From Deltaproteobacteria bacterium (GTDB lineage Bacteria > Myxococcota_A > UBA9160 > UBA4427), in the NCBI GenBank assembly GCA_019310385.1, contig JAFDEK010000013.1:1-52188 (forward strand): a stretch of DNA of 52,188 bases, given 5' to 3'. The position numbers and the translations under genes were made by a program. The notes under the pieces are model-generated. The model saw nothing but the letters and a program-made list of their open reading frames with translations. It ran no database searches and was not told the origin of the DNA. How positions within the stretch are numbered: the first letter of the stretch is position 1; each line of letters begins with the position of its first letter. Positions 8,679 through 19,455 of the stretch are shown here, in pieces.

Positions 8679-9794
8679 ATGGCGGGAGATCCGCTCCACA
8701 CCCGACTCTGTGAGATGCTCGGCGTCGACTACCCGATCGTCGCCTTCACCCACTGTCGCGAGGTCGCGGTGGCGGCGATTCGGGCGGGGGGCTTCGCGGT
8801 CCTGGGCGAGGCCATGAAGACCATCGAGGAGCTCGAGGACGACCTGCGCTGGCTACGCGAGCGCCTCGGCGACAAGCCCTTCGGAATCGACCTCGTGCTT
8901 CCCAAGTCTGCGCCTCCGACGAAGAGCCCCCAGGAGTTCATCGCCGAGATCCCCGCCCGCCACAGCGACTTCGCCCAGCGCATCAAGGACAAATACCAGG
9001 TTCCCGAGCCCAAGGGCACCGTCGCGCTCCACCAGTGGGGCGGCCTCACCCAGGAGATGGGGCGCGCCCAGATCGACCTGCTCCTCGAAGAGCGCGTGCC
9101 CGTGATCGCGACCGGCCTCGGGAGCCCGGACTTCCTCATGGACGCCGCCCACGAGCGTGGGCTCATGGTCTGGGGCCTGATCGGCCAGCCGCGTCAGGCC
9201 GCGCTGCAGCTCGAGCGCGGGGTCGACGCCGTGGTGGCCCAGGGCTACGACGCGGCCGGCCACACCGGCGCCATGGGGACCTTCTCCATCGTTCCGGCCG
9301 TGGTCGACATTGCGGGAGACACCCCGGTCATCGCGGCCGGCGGAGTGACGAGCGGGCGCCACCTCGCCGCCGCGCTCTGCCTCGGGGCTGCGGGGGTATG
9401 GCCGGGGACGGTCTGGCTCGCGTCCCAGGAGTCGGACGTGGACCCGCTGGTGAAGCAGCGGATCCTCGCAGCGACCGGGGACGACACCACGCGCACGGCG
9501 TGCATCTCGGGCAAGACCATGCGCATCCTGCGCTGTCCGTGGACCGAGGAGTGGGACGAGCCCGGTGCGCCGCCCCTGCTCGCGACCCCCTACCAGATGC
9601 TGCTCAGTGCCGAGTACCTGCAGGCCGCCAACGACCACCGCCGGGCCGACCTCATGACGGAGGCCGTGGGCCAGGGGGTCGCCTTCGTGCGCGACACCCG
9701 GGGGACCGGAGAGATCCTGCTCGACATGGCCGAGGAGGCGCGCGACATCCTCCTTGCCATTGCGGGCCGCGGGGGGAAGGCGGTCGGCCGCTGA
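8679..9794 (+). CDS. Nitronate monooxygenase (2-nitropropane dioxygenase family)
   Basis: FMN-dependent TIM-barrel enzyme of 371 residues that would oxidise alkyl nitronates, or an as yet unknown related substrate. Key features are LCEMLGVDYPIV at the start, VDAVVAQGYDAAGHTGAMGT near residue 190 (the family glycine/histidine region that contacts FMN and the substrate), and VIAAGGVTSGRHLAAALCLGAAGVW, the phosphate-binding strand-loop. Length is near that of class I enzymes. The ATG at 8679 follows a GGGAG-like stretch. Last gene of the 6.1-9.8 kb plus-strand block; it converges on ppk1. Confidence 0.9.
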   Translation: MAGDPLHTRLCEMLGVDYPIVAFTHCREVAVAAIRAGGFAVLGEAMKTIEELEDDLRWLRERLGDKPFGIDLVLPKSAPPTKSPQEFIAEIPARHSDFAQRIKDKYQVPEPKGTVALHQWGGLTQEMGRAQIDLLLEERVPVIATGLGSPDFLMDAAHERGLMVWGLIGQPRQAALQLERGVDAVVAQGYDAAGHTGAMGTFSIVPAVVDIAGDTPVIAAGGVTSGRHLAAALCLGAAGVWPGTVWLASQESDVDPLVKQRILAATGDDTTRTACISGKTMRILRCPWTEEWDEPGAPPLLATPYQMLLSAEYLQAANDHRRADLMTEAVGQGVAFVRDTRGTGEILLDMAEEARDILLAIAGRGGKAVGR

Positions 9795-9840
9795 GCTCCG
9801 GCCCACCCGCCCGAATCCACCTGCCGCCTCGGCTGTCGCC

Positions 9841-12177
<2,337 letters not shown>

Positions 12178-12259
12178 CTCAATAATGCGTCGCTCGCTGC
12201 GTCGCTGCCGGGCGGCCTCGCTTTCTCGGGGGGGGAGGCACCGGGCCCTGCCACCGACT

Positions 12260-13474
12260 CTATCTCAGCTCGCGGGGTATCGATAGGCGAGGCGGCACGC
12301 CCCGCGCCCCGTCGCATAGCCCCTCCGCGAACTCGAGGGTCCTGCGAGCCAGGGTGGGCCAGGAGTGCTGCTCCTCGAGGTGGCGGCGCGCAACGTGGCC
12401 AAGCGCCTCACCCAGTGCAGGCTCGTCGAGCAGGGCGACGAGGGCGTCCGCGACGTCCCGGGCTCCGGCGTCGCGCCGCAGCAGCCAGGCGTTGCGGCGG
12501 TGCTCGAAGCCGCTCGCGATCCCCTCGAAGGCCACGATGGGTCGACCGGCCTCCATGTAGTTGAGTAGCTTGACCGGGAACCCGCCTCGCCGGCGCCGGG
12601 TGAGGACCAGCACCCCGGCCGCGAAGGTGAGGGCGCGCATTTCGTCGAAGTCCGGCACCTGGATGCAGCGCAGCCTCGGCGACCGTGCGAGCCAGCTCTC
12701 GCTGCCACTGGCGTCGTGAGTTGCCACCACGATGGGCACGCTGCGAGCCGCTCCTTCGGTCGACTGGCGATCGAGCTCTGCAGCCGCCTCGGCGAGGAGG
12801 TCGAGATCCTGATAGCCGTCGAGATTTCCCGTATAGAGGACGAAGCGCCCCGGCTCGAGGCCTTGGCGGTCGCAGCTTTCGCGCTGCGTGTCTTCGCTCG
12901 GCGGCGGCGAGGGGTCGAGGCCCGGCGGCAGCACCCGGATGCGTCCACGGGAGTGGGGGGCGAGGATCTCGGCGGCGTCCCTGCACAGCGCCAGGATGCC
13001 GTCGGCCTGCCGCGCGATGGCGCGGTCGACCAGGCTGCCCGCGGCGTCGAGGGCGCTCCGCCAGCGCTCCGGCCCGTAGGCGGAGAGCTCCCAACCCAGG
13101 ATCGTGTGCACGACGTAGAGCACCGGCACGCCGGTGAAGGGCCGCGCGGCCAGGGCCACGGCCGCGGCCTCGGCGTTGTGCGCAAGGGCGAGGTCGAAGG
13201 ACTCCCGGCGGTGTTCCGCGAGATAGGCGGCGGCGAGGGCCGCATCGGCCGCGGGCTTGCTCCACTGGGGACCGGAGCGCATGGCCCGGGGCGAGAGCCA
13301 TCGGGGTCCGGGCGCCAGCTCGAGGTCGTCGGGGGCTGCGCCGGCACCCCGGCCGTAGGTGAGGAGTACGGGAGCTGCGCCCAGGGCGCAGAGGGCGCGG
13401 GCCTGGTCGGCGAGGAAGATCTGCGACCCCTGCGGATAGGGAAAGGGAAAGGCGCCGATCATCGCCAGGCGCAT
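12260..13474 (-). CDS. GT4-like glycosyltransferase
   Basis: A GT-B fold transferase of 404 residues. The N-terminal Rossmann domain begins RLAMIGAFPFPYPQGSQIF, the acceptor side. The C-terminal donor domain has RFVLYTGNLDGYQDLDLLAEA and FPVKLLNYMEAGRPIVAFEG, the family's sugar-nucleotide-binding E-x7-E-like region. I chose the ATG at 13474, with GAGG six to seven bases upstream and eight bases after the stop of the GT2 gene; an upstream extension in the same frame shows no family similarity. Together with the GT2 and phosphodiesterase genes it forms a minus-strand set likely making or modifying a surface glycan or glycolipid. Sugar specificity is unknown. Confidence 0.85.
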   Translation of the reverse strand: MRLAMIGAFPFPYPQGSQIFLADQARALCALGAAPVLLTYGRGAGAAPDDLELAPGPRWLSPRAMRSGPQWSKPAADAALAAAYLAEHRRESFDLALAHNAEAAAVALAARPFTGVPVLYVVHTILGWELSAYGPERWRSALDAAGSLVDRAIARQADGILALCRDAAEILAPHSRGRIRVLPPGLDPSPPPSEDTQRESCDRQGLEPGRFVLYTGNLDGYQDLDLLAEAAAELDRQSTEGAARSVPIVVATHDASGSESWLARSPRLRCIQVPDFDEMRALTFAAGVLVLTRRRRGGFPVKLLNYMEAGRPIVAFEGIASGFEHRRNAWLLRRDAGARDVADALVALLDEPALGEALGHVARRHLEEQHSWPTLARRTLEFAEGLCDGARGVPPRLSIPRELR

Positions 13475-13482
13475 CTTGGACC

Positions 13483-14385
13483 TCAGCCCTCGCGGCAGCG
13501 GCTGCCCCCCGCCTCGCTGATGGCTCGCGGGACGAGCCGGGGGCATTGCGCGGGGGTGGTGCCCGGGCCCTTGCGCCGTGCCCGCTGCAGCTCGCGGAAG
13601 AGAGTGGAGAGCTCGAGAATGGCGCGCAGGATGACACGGGGCTTCGCGCCGGTCTGCTCCCCGTGGCGCCGTCGCCGGTGGCTGACCGGAACCTGGTGGA
13701 TGCGAAAGCCCGACGCCCGGGCCCGGACGAGGATCTCGGTGTTCACGAAGGCGCCGATGGACGCGATGGGGATGCTCTCGATGACCTCGCGCCGGAACAT
13801 CTTGAACGCGCAATCGATGTCCCGCACACGCAGTCCGAAGAGAAAACGCACCAGGGCCCCCCAGCTCCACGCGATGAGGTGTCGGTGCCAGGGGTCGGAG
13901 CGCGGCGCGCGATAGCCCGCGACGATGTCGAAATCGTCCGCGTGGCAGAGGAGCTGCTCGAGGTCGGCGAGGTCGAACTGCAGGTCGGCGTCGCTGAAGA
14001 AGACCAGCTCGCCTCGGGCCGCCCGCAGACCCGAGCGCAGGGCGGCGCCGTAGCCGGTGTTGCTCGCGTGGCGCACCGCGCGGATGCGGGCGTCGGCTTC
14101 ACACCAGGCGTCGATGATCTTCGCGCTGCCGTCGCGGGAGCCGTCGTCGACCACCACGATCTCGAAGTCGGGCTCGAGGCCTGAGGCGATCTGCTGTGCT
14201 GCGCCGAGCAGGGCATCGAGATTGTGAGCCTCGTCGAAGACCGGAAAGACGAGGGAGAGCCGGGGCCGCGCGGTGGCGAGCACGTTGTATTCGCCATCGT
14301 GCTCCTGCGCTCGTCGGCGCTCGGCTCGCGTCGACGTGTCTCCCATCGCCGCGTTCTCGGGCTGCAGGTCGAGGGCGCTGCTCAC
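13483..14385 (-). CDS. GT2 family glycosyltransferase (DPM1-like), with N-terminal repeat
   Basis: A GT-A fold enzyme of 300 residues resembling polyprenyl-phosphate mannose or glucose synthases. The catalytic core runs LSLVFPVFDEAHNLDALL, FEIVVVDDGSRDGSAKII, NTGYGAALRSGL, FFSDADLQFDLADL, and RDIDCAFKMFRREV. It would charge a lipid phosphate with a sugar for a membrane glycosyltransferase; GT39-like proteins are such acceptors and one is encoded at 23122. The GTG start has GAGGAG ten bases upstream. The 45 residues before the core are atypical and are encoded partly by a diverged copy of the palindromic repeat also found in hpnB. No C-terminal membrane helices are seen, unlike many bactoprenol glucosyltransferases. 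Confidence 0.88.
   Translation of the reverse strand: MSSALDLQPENAAMGDTSTRAERRRAQEHDGEYNVLATARPRLSLVFPVFDEAHNLDALLGAAQQIASGLEPDFEIVVVDDGSRDGSAKIIDAWCEADARIRAVRHASNTGYGAALRSGLRAARGELVFFSDADLQFDLADLEQLLCHADDFDIVAGYRAPRSDPWHRHLIAWSWGALVRFLFGLRVRDIDCAFKMFRREVIESIPIASIGAFVNTEILVRARASGFRIHQVPVSHRRRRHGEQTGAKPRVILRAILELSTLFRELQRARRKGPGTTPAQCPRLVPRAISEAGGSRCREG
14275..14328. repeat. Dispersed palindromic coding repeat, copy 2 (in GT2 gene)
   Basis: On the minus strand this reads AGCCGAGCGCCGA, then GAGC, then GGCGAATACAACGTGCTCGCC, the same block order as the 54-base insert in hpnB. In the 20-base core, 17 positions agree, and the differences (C/T, G/A, T/C) suggest an old shared origin. It codes for residues around 20-37, ahead of the catalytic domain. 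Confidence 0.5.
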
Positions 14386-14434
14386 GGTCGCGTCGCTCCT
14401 CGGGGTCGCGTCGTTACAGGCGTCATTCGAGGGG

Positions 14435-16129
14435 TCATTCGAGATAACCCAGGGCGCGCAAGCGATCGGCCACGAGCGCGTCCTCTTCCTCGCTGTACTC
14501 CCGGCGCGGTTTCAGCAGGGGCGCGCCGTCTCGCTGCTCCTCGCTCCACTCGATCCCCATGGAGCCGAGCAGCGTGGGGGCCATGTCGACCAGGCGAGGG
14601 AGCGCCCCGTCTGCCAGTGTGAAGGGCTGGCCGGTTGCGACGAAGATGCCATGACTGCGATGAGTGCCGTTCATCCCCACTCCCCGTCCTCCAGCGAACT
14701 CATGGCCGGCGAGCTCGCGCAGCGAGCCCGGAGACTCGCCGCCGTCAGGCGGCCCGGCATATCCTTGCCCGCGGCCGTCGCCCGCGTTCCATGGAGTCGC
14801 CACCAGGGAGAGACCGTAGCCCTCGTCGAGTGCGAGCTCGACCACCACATCGGGGGCTCGCTCGACGAAAGGGCCCTCGAACACCTCTTCACGGCGCAGG
14901 GCGCCGGCAACTACCGGTGCCCCGCCCGGCAGCTTCCACGCCTTCAGCGCTTCGATGACACGATCGCGCACGGCCTCGTAGTCCCCGGGCGCCACGCAGC
15001 CCCGGGCCTCCCGCCCAGCGAGATTGATCCAGACACCCGGCAGGGTGTTGGCCTCTTCGGAGAAGGCCAGGGTGCGCCGCCAGTCGAAGCCCTGGAAGCG
15101 CGCCGCGCTCTCGAGACGCGCGGCAGCGCCGCGGGCCCGGCGGAAGATCTGCTGGGCAGCGCGAGGTGGCAGCAGGCGGAGCGCGAGGTCCCGGGCGCGG
15201 CGGGCGAGCAGGTCGATGCCCCGCCCCGCCGGCACACGGGCCAGTAGCCCGCACTGGGCCAGGTAGCGATTCAAGTGCACGACGCGTTTCGAGGCGCCCC
15301 CCATGCCGTGATCGGAGAGCACCACGCACATGGCGTCCTCGCCGTAGGCCTCGCGCAGCTCGCCGCAGGCGCTATCGAGAGCCTCGTAGACGGCCGCGAC
15401 TGCGCCGCGGCGCTCCGCGCTGGCGGCGGGATCGTGGCGCGGAGAGCCCGGGTCGTGATCGCGCCAGTAGTGGTGGCCCACAGTGTCGCTCTCGGAGAAG
15501 ACCACGAGCATGAGGTCGGGCCGCTCCCCATCCCAGCGCTCGCGCAGCCGTGCGAGTGCCTCGAGGGCGAAGCGCTTCTTGCGCGCGATGCGGTCGAGCA
15601 GCACCCCGACGGCGCGCTCGTGGAAGCCCTTCTCGCGGGCGCCCTCGTTGAGATCGGGCCGCATCCAGGGCCCCACCTCCGCGGCGATGTCGCGGTAGAG
15701 CTCCGGGTCGCTCGCCGAGCTCGCCTCCGTTCCCGCCGAGACCGGCGCGTCGAAGCCGCACACCAGCAGGCCGTCGAGGGGCTCGGGGGGAAAAGTCGCA
15801 GGCATGCCGAGCACCAGAACGCGCCCCCCGGCCTCGCACACCCGGGCGAAGAGGGAGCTGCCGTAGCGGTCGCTGGCATTCACGAAGCGCAGCCGATAGG
15901 CGCCCGGGACCTTCTCGGTGAAGTCGAAGACCCCGTGGCGGCCGGGCTCGAGGCCCGTCATGAAGGTCGACCAGGCGGGGAAGGTGACGGGCGGCGTCGT
16001 GCTGCGAAGGGGCGCGCTGCTCCCATCCTCGATCCAGCGCGCGAGATTGGGGAGCCGGCCCGCCTCGCTGAGGGGGCGAATCACGTCGAAGGTGGCCCCG
16101 TCGAGGGCGAGTACGAGAAGCGGCCGCAT
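14435..16129 (-). CDS. Alkaline-phosphatase-fold phosphodiesterase/nucleotide pyrophosphatase family protein
   Basis: A 564-residue member of the type I phosphodiesterase/nucleotide pyrophosphatase branch. Metal and nucleophile motifs are LALDGATFDVI near the start, TTPPVTFPAWSTFMTG (the Thr/Ser nucleophile lies here), SESDTVGHHYWRDHD, VVLSDHGMGG and, toward the end, NGTHRSHGIF. No signal peptide is visible from the ATG at 16129, so the protein is probably cytosolic or peripheral; many relatives without known substrate sit in glycan and lipid clusters, as here next to two glycosyltransferases. A possible in-frame extension to 16315 would overlap the rplC promoter and is rejected. Near residue 460 the coding sequence carries the 23-base repeat. 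Substrate unknown. Confidence 0.85.
   Translation of the reverse strand: MRPLLVLALDGATFDVIRPLSEAGRLPNLARWIEDGSSAPLRSTTPPVTFPAWSTFMTGLEPGRHGVFDFTEKVPGAYRLRFVNASDRYGSSLFARVCEAGGRVLVLGMPATFPPEPLDGLLVCGFDAPVSAGTEASSASDPELYRDIAAEVGPWMRPDLNEGAREKGFHERAVGVLLDRIARKKRFALEALARLRERWDGERPDLMLVVFSESDTVGHHYWRDHDPGSPRHDPAASAERRGAVAAVYEALDSACGELREAYGEDAMCVVLSDHGMGGASKRVVHLNRYLAQCGLLARVPAGRGIDLLARRARDLALRLLPPRAAQQIFRRARGAAARLESAARFQGFDWRRTLAFSEEANTLPGVWINLAGREARGCVAPGDYEAVRDRVIEALKAWKLPGGAPVVAGALRREEVFEGPFVERAPDVVVELALDEGYGLSLVATPWNAGDGRGQGYAGPPDGGESPGSLRELAGHEFAGGRGVGMNGTHRSHGIFVATGQPFTLADGALPRLVDMAPTLLGSMGIEWSEEQRDGAPLLKPRREYSEEEDALVADRLRALGYLE
14749..14771. repeat. 23-bp dispersed repeat, copy 2 (inside phosphodiesterase gene)
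   Basis: Identical over 23 bases to 4808-4830. Here it encodes GQGYAGPP, a different frame from the metallopeptidase copy (GKDMPGRL). The flanks differ from copy 1; just upstream GCCG-TCA-GGCGGC gives another small inverted repeat. Confidence 0.75.
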
Positions 16130-16217
16130 CCCCGCAGCGTAGGTGGAAGGGCTCGATTGCTCACCCCCGCGGGGCCAATATGGAAAAAAGGGTGGGAGAG
16201 CCGGCCAGGTCTCCGTG

Positions 16218-16246
16218 TCGACAGTGGAGAACTGCATCCCTATATT
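16218..16246 (+). promoter_or_regulatory. Sigma-70-type promoter of rplC
   Basis: TCGACA at 16218-16223 and TATATT at 16241-16246 are separated by exactly 17 bases, close to the TTGACA and TATAAT consensus. Transcription would start near 16253, leaving a leader of about 80 bases before the GTG of rplC. The site lies between the divergent phosphodiesterase and rplC genes. Confidence 0.6.
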
Positions 16247-16332
16247 GCGCCGCCCTCTCCGCCGGGATTCTCCCGCGCCGGACAACTCGCGACGAACGCC
16301 CCTGCGGCGGTCCAATCCGAGGAGACAGAGAA

Positions 16333-16977
16333 GTGTCTATCGAGCTCATGTGCCGGAAGATCGGCATGACCAAGGTATTCGCCGACAGCGGCGAGTGCAT
16401 CCCCGTGACGGTTCTCACCGCGGGACCCAACGTGGTCGTCCAGAAGAAGAGCAAAGAGAAGGACGGGTATACCGCCCTGCAGCTCGGCTTCGAGGAGCGT
16501 CGCGAGAAGCTGGTCAGCAAGCCCGAGCTGGGCCATACCAAGGCCGGGGGCGTGGACCCGCAGCACTATCTTGCAGAGAGCCGCATCGAGCCCGAAGAGG
16601 CCGAGCAGTACGAGGTCGGCCAGAAGATCGATTGCAGCATCTTCGAGCCGGGGAGCCTCGTCGACGCCATCGGGACCTCGAAGGGGCGTGGCTTCGGGGG
16701 CGTGGTGAAGCGCCACGGCATGGCGATCAAGAAGCGCACCCACGGCACCCACGAGGCCTTCCGCCACGGCGGCTCCATCGGAGCCGGCGCAAGTCCGGGC
16801 CACGTCATCAAGGGCATGAAGATGCCGGGGCAGCTCGGCAACGAGCGGGTCACGGTGAAGAACCTGGAGGTCGTGCGCGTCGATCTCGAGAAGAACCTCG
16901 TCTACGTGCGAGGCGGTGTCCCGGGCCACAATGACGGCATCGTGCAGATTCGTACGGCGCGCACCGGCGGCAAGTAG
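16333..16977 (+). CDS. rplC: 50S ribosomal protein L3 (uL3)
   Basis: Ribosomal large-subunit protein that nucleates 23S rRNA assembly and reaches toward the peptidyl transferase centre. The 214 residues include the N-terminal CRKIGMTKVF, TSKGRGFGGVVKRH in the extended loop, HGGSIGAGASPGHVIKGMKM, and GNERVTVKNLEVV near the C-terminus; it is full length. The residue methylated by PrmB in E. coli (Gln after SIG) is Ala here. The GTG start at 16333 has GAGGAG eight bases upstream. The gene is alone: no rpsJ, rplD or other S10-operon gene is adjacent, and it has its own promoter. It may be a relocated copy or a paralogue. Confidence 0.95.
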   Translation: MSIELMCRKIGMTKVFADSGECIPVTVLTAGPNVVVQKKSKEKDGYTALQLGFEERREKLVSKPELGHTKAGGVDPQHYLAESRIEPEEAEQYEVGQKIDCSIFEPGSLVDAIGTSKGRGFGGVVKRHGMAIKKRTHGTHEAFRHGGSIGAGASPGHVIKGMKMPGQLGNERVTVKNLEVVRVDLEKNLVYVRGGVPGHNDGIVQIRTARTGGK

Positions 16978-17630
16978 GCGAGCGCCGGCGCGACAGACCC
17001 AGAAAGCAGTCCGCCGTTTCCTCTTACGACCGCAAGGACCACTTCCACCAGCGCGCCAAGCGCGAGGGCTACCGCTCGCGCGCGGCCTACAAGCTTCTCG
17101 AGCTCCAGAAGGCCCACCGCTTCATGCGCCCGGGACAGCGGGTCGCGGATCTCGGCTGCTGGCCCGGCGGATGGCTGCAGGTCGCTTCGCGTGCGGTGGG
17201 ACCGAAGGGGCGCGTCGTGGGTGTCGACCTCGCCGCCATCGAGCCGCCTCTCGATGACGCGAACGTGGTCACATTCGTGGGCGACCTCGAAGCTCCCGAT
17301 CTTTCCGGACGCATTCTGGAGGCGCTCGGCGGCCCCGCGAACCTTCTGCTCTCGGACGCGGCCCCCAAGCTGACGGGCATCCGCGAGGCGGATCGCGCCC
17401 GCGAGGAGCGGATCCTCGAAGCCATCGAGCAGCTCCTTCCCCAGCTGCTGAAGCCCGGTGGCGACCTGCTGCTGAAGATCCTCGAAGGGCCCGAGGCCCA
17501 GGTGATCGACCGACGGATCCGCCGGCGCTTCGAGAAGGCGAAGACCGTGAAACCGAAGGCGACCCGCAAGGGGAGCACGGAGCGGTATCTGTTCGCCCGC
17601 TCTTTTCTGGGAGACGTCGCGGCAGAGTGA
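16974..17630 (+). CDS. rlmE: 23S rRNA 2'-O-ribose methyltransferase RlmE (FtsJ); start codon not evident
   Basis: Would methylate the 2'-OH of U2552 in 23S rRNA (E. coli numbering). Conserved parts are YDRKDHFHQRAKREGYRSRAA followed by YKLLE, the SAM site VADLGCWPGGWLQVA, GVDLAAIEPP, LLSDAAPKLTG, and KPGGDLLLKILEGP, covering the Lys-Asp-Lys-Glu catalytic set. The first ATG is at 17124, but it lies after the conserved YRSRAA/YKLLE block that relatives need. Upstream, the frame stays open back to a TGA inside rplC (about 16931), yet has no ATG, GTG, TTG, CTG or ATT. The left coordinate given is therefore only the approximate limit at the rplC stop. A frameshift, a sequencing error or a non-standard start are the options. 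Confidence 0.85.
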   Translation, partial: VGERRRDRPRKQSAVSSYDRKDHFHQRAKREGYRSRAAYKLLELQKAHRFMRPGQRVADLGCWPGGWLQVASRAVGPKGRVVGVDLAAIEPPLDDANVVTFVGDLEAPDLSGRILEALGGPANLLLSDAAPKLTGIREADRAREERILEAIEQLLPQLLKPGGDLLLKILEGPEAQVIDRRIRRRFEKAKTVKPKATRKGSTERYLFARSFLGDVAAE

Positions 17631-17745
17631 CTCGGACGGGGCTTCACGAGCCCGGGCGGGCGGTTATGCTGCAATGGGGCGGCGGTCAGTCGCGGCTGGG
17701 ACGAATGAGAACGCGTACGCAATTAGAGCGCGCTAGCGTCGAAAT

Positions 17746-17799
17746 CCAGAGAGAAGAAGTCCAGAGAGAAAGAAGTCGAAAGAGAAGAAGTCGAAGGAG
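17746..17799 (+). repeat. Purine-rich tandem leader repeat before the VOC gene
   Basis: Three imperfect units of 15-16 bases, each close to AGAGAGAAGAAGTC, run directly into the ribosome binding site GAAGGAG (17793-17799). The stretch is almost free of pyrimidines and stands out from its GC-rich surroundings. It may raise translation initiation by keeping the leader unstructured and offering several SD-like sites; that role is inferred. Confidence 0.55.
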
Positions 17800-17805
17800 A
17801 TGTTC

Positions 17806-18285
17806 GTGTCCGACCGACCCTTTTCCATCCTCGGGATCCAGCAGATCGCAGTCGGGGGCCTCGACAAGCAGGCCCTGCGCCGCTTCTGGGTCGACACCCT
17901 GGGCCTGACCGCCACCGGGACCTACCGCAGCGAGAAGGAGAACGTCGACGAGGACATCGTCGAGGCGGGGGCCGGCGCGTTCAAGGTCGAGGTCGACCTC
18001 ATGCAGCCCATCGATCCCGACTCGCGCCCGAAGGTCCACGAACCCGCCCTCAATCACGTGGGCCTCTGGGTCGACGACCTCGCCGCCGCCCACGAGTGGC
18101 TCATCGCACAAGGCGTGCGCTTCACGCCGGGCGGCATCCGCAAGGGCGCCGCGGGCCATGACGTCTGCTTCATCCATCCCAAGGGCAACGCCGAGGCGCC
18201 CATGGGCGCGGAGGGGGTGTTGGTCGAGCTCGTGCAGGCGCCGCCGGAGGTCGTCGAGGCGTTTCGGGCGGCCGCGGCGGGCTGA
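17806..18285 (+). CDS. VOC (glyoxalase/bleomycin resistance fold) family protein
   Basis: A 159-residue vicinal-oxygen-chelate protein with two beta-alpha-beta-beta-beta modules: [21 protein letters not shown] and [22 protein letters not shown] begin the halves, and [11 protein letters not shown] closes the second, with its Glu as a likely metal ligand. Relatives include glyoxalase I and methylmalonyl-CoA epimerase; the second is worth testing because acyl-CoA enzymes are frequent here, but the sequence does not decide. I chose the GTG at 17806, six bases after GAAGGAG. The ATG at 17800 abuts that site with no spacing. Followed after 18 bases by the epoxide hydrolase, so probably one operon. 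Confidence 0.82.
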   Translation: MSDRPFSILGIQQIAVGGLDKQALRRFWVDTLGLTATGTYRSEKENVDEDIVEAGAGAFKVEVDLMQPIDPDSRPKVHEPALNHVGLWVDDLAAAHEWLIAQGVRFTPGGIRKGAAGHDVCFIHPKGNAEAPMGAEGVLVELVQAPPEVVEAFRAAAAG

Positions 18286-18303
18286 TCGAAGAGGGGTGCA
18301 GCG

Positions 18304-19455
18304 GTGACGGACTCCATCGAGCCCTTTCGCGTCGCGGTCCCCGACGAAGACCTCGCGGACCTGCGCCGCCGCCTCGAGGCCACCCGCTTCCCCGATCAGA
18401 TCCCGGGCACGGGCTGGGAGCTCGGGACCGAGCTTGCTTATGCGAAGGAGCTGGTCGCCTACTGGCGCGACGAGTTCGACTGGCGCGCCGCGGAGGCCCG
18501 CCTCAACGCCTTCGAGCAGTTCCGCACCACCATCGACGGCCAGCGCATCCACTTCATCCATGCACGTTCGCCCCACCCGGGCGCCCACCCGCTGCTCATC
18601 AGCCACGGCTGGCCGGGGAGCGTCGCGGAGTTCCTGAAGGTCATCGGCCCTCTCGTCGATCCCGAGTCCCACGGCGGGAGTGCGGCCGACGCCTTTCACG
18701 TCGTCGTGCCCTCGTTGCCGGGCTTCGGCTTCTCGGATCCCACCCGCGAGCGGGGCTGGACCTCGGGCCGCATCGCGGACGCGTTTGCGGTGCTGATGTC
18801 GCGCCTCGGCTATACGCGCTACGGCGCCCAGGGGGGCGACTGGGGCGCGGTGATCACCACCGAGCTCGCGGTGCGGGACGCCGAGCACCTGAGCGGCATC
18901 CACCTCAACATGCCTCTCGCCATGCCGCCCAGGGGCGAGGACGCCGTGGAGCTGAGCGATGCCGAGAAGGCGACCCTCGCCGAGGCCGCCCAGTGGCAGA
19001 AAGAAGAGACCGGCTACCAGAAGATCCAGGGCACCCGGCCCCAGACCCTGGGCTTCGGGCTCAACGACTCGCCTGCGGGTCTCGCCGCGTGGCTGGCGGA
19101 GAAGTTCCGGGCGTGGATGGATTGCGAAGGCGAGATCGAGCGCGTCATCAGCAAGGACGAGCTGCTCTGCAACATCGCGATCTACTGGTTCACCCGCACG
19201 ATTACCTCCTCGACGCGCATCTACTACGAGACCTTCAACGGCGGCGACCTGCCGATCCGCAACCAGCGCATCGAGGTGCCGACGGGCTGCGCGATCTTCC
19301 CCAAGGAGCCCATCCGCTTCCCGCGCAGCTGGGTGGAGTGCTCCTACGCGGTGACGCACTGGAGCGAGATGGAGCGCGGTGGGCATTTTGCGGCGCTCGA
19401 GCAGCCGGAGATGTTCGTGGAGGACGTACGGGCGTTCTACCGCGGGCTCCGCTGA
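18304..19455 (+). CDS. Epoxide hydrolase (microsomal/juvenile-hormone type, EHN domain)
   Basis: Alpha/beta hydrolase of 383 residues that opens epoxides to diols. It has the N-terminal EHN lid domain (IEPFRVAVPDEDLADLRRRL and DFDWRAAEARLNAFEQF), then LLISHGWPGSVAEF with the oxyanion-hole HGWP, the nucleophile GGDWGAVI (Asp), the ring-polarising Tyr region around TSSTRIYYETF, and the C-terminal catalytic His in GHFAALEQPEMF. Length matches the family. The GTG start is accepted because the EHN domain begins at once. Its last codons and stop lie inside the first unit of a tandem hairpin array. Likely role: detoxification or catabolism of lipophilic epoxides. Confidence 0.92.
   Translation: MTDSIEPFRVAVPDEDLADLRRRLEATRFPDQIPGTGWELGTELAYAKELVAYWRDEFDWRAAEARLNAFEQFRTTIDGQRIHFIHARSPHPGAHPLLISHGWPGSVAEFLKVIGPLVDPESHGGSAADAFHVVVPSLPGFGFSDPTRERGWTSGRIADAFAVLMSRLGYTRYGAQGGDWGAVITTELAVRDAEHLSGIHLNMPLAMPPRGEDAVELSDAEKATLAEAAQWQKEETGYQKIQGTRPQTLGFGLNDSPAGLAAWLAEKFRAWMDCEGEIERVISKDELLCNIAIYWFTRTITSSTRIYYETFNGGDLPIRNQRIEVPTGCAIFPKEPIRFPRSWVECSYAVTHWSEMERGGHFAALEQPEMFVEDVRAFYRGLR

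Noticed and set aside
14435-16315. Longer start for the phosphodiesterase (to 16315)
   Set aside because: The extra 62 residues overlap the rplC promoter and leader and show no family similarity; the domain begins at the ATG at 16129.
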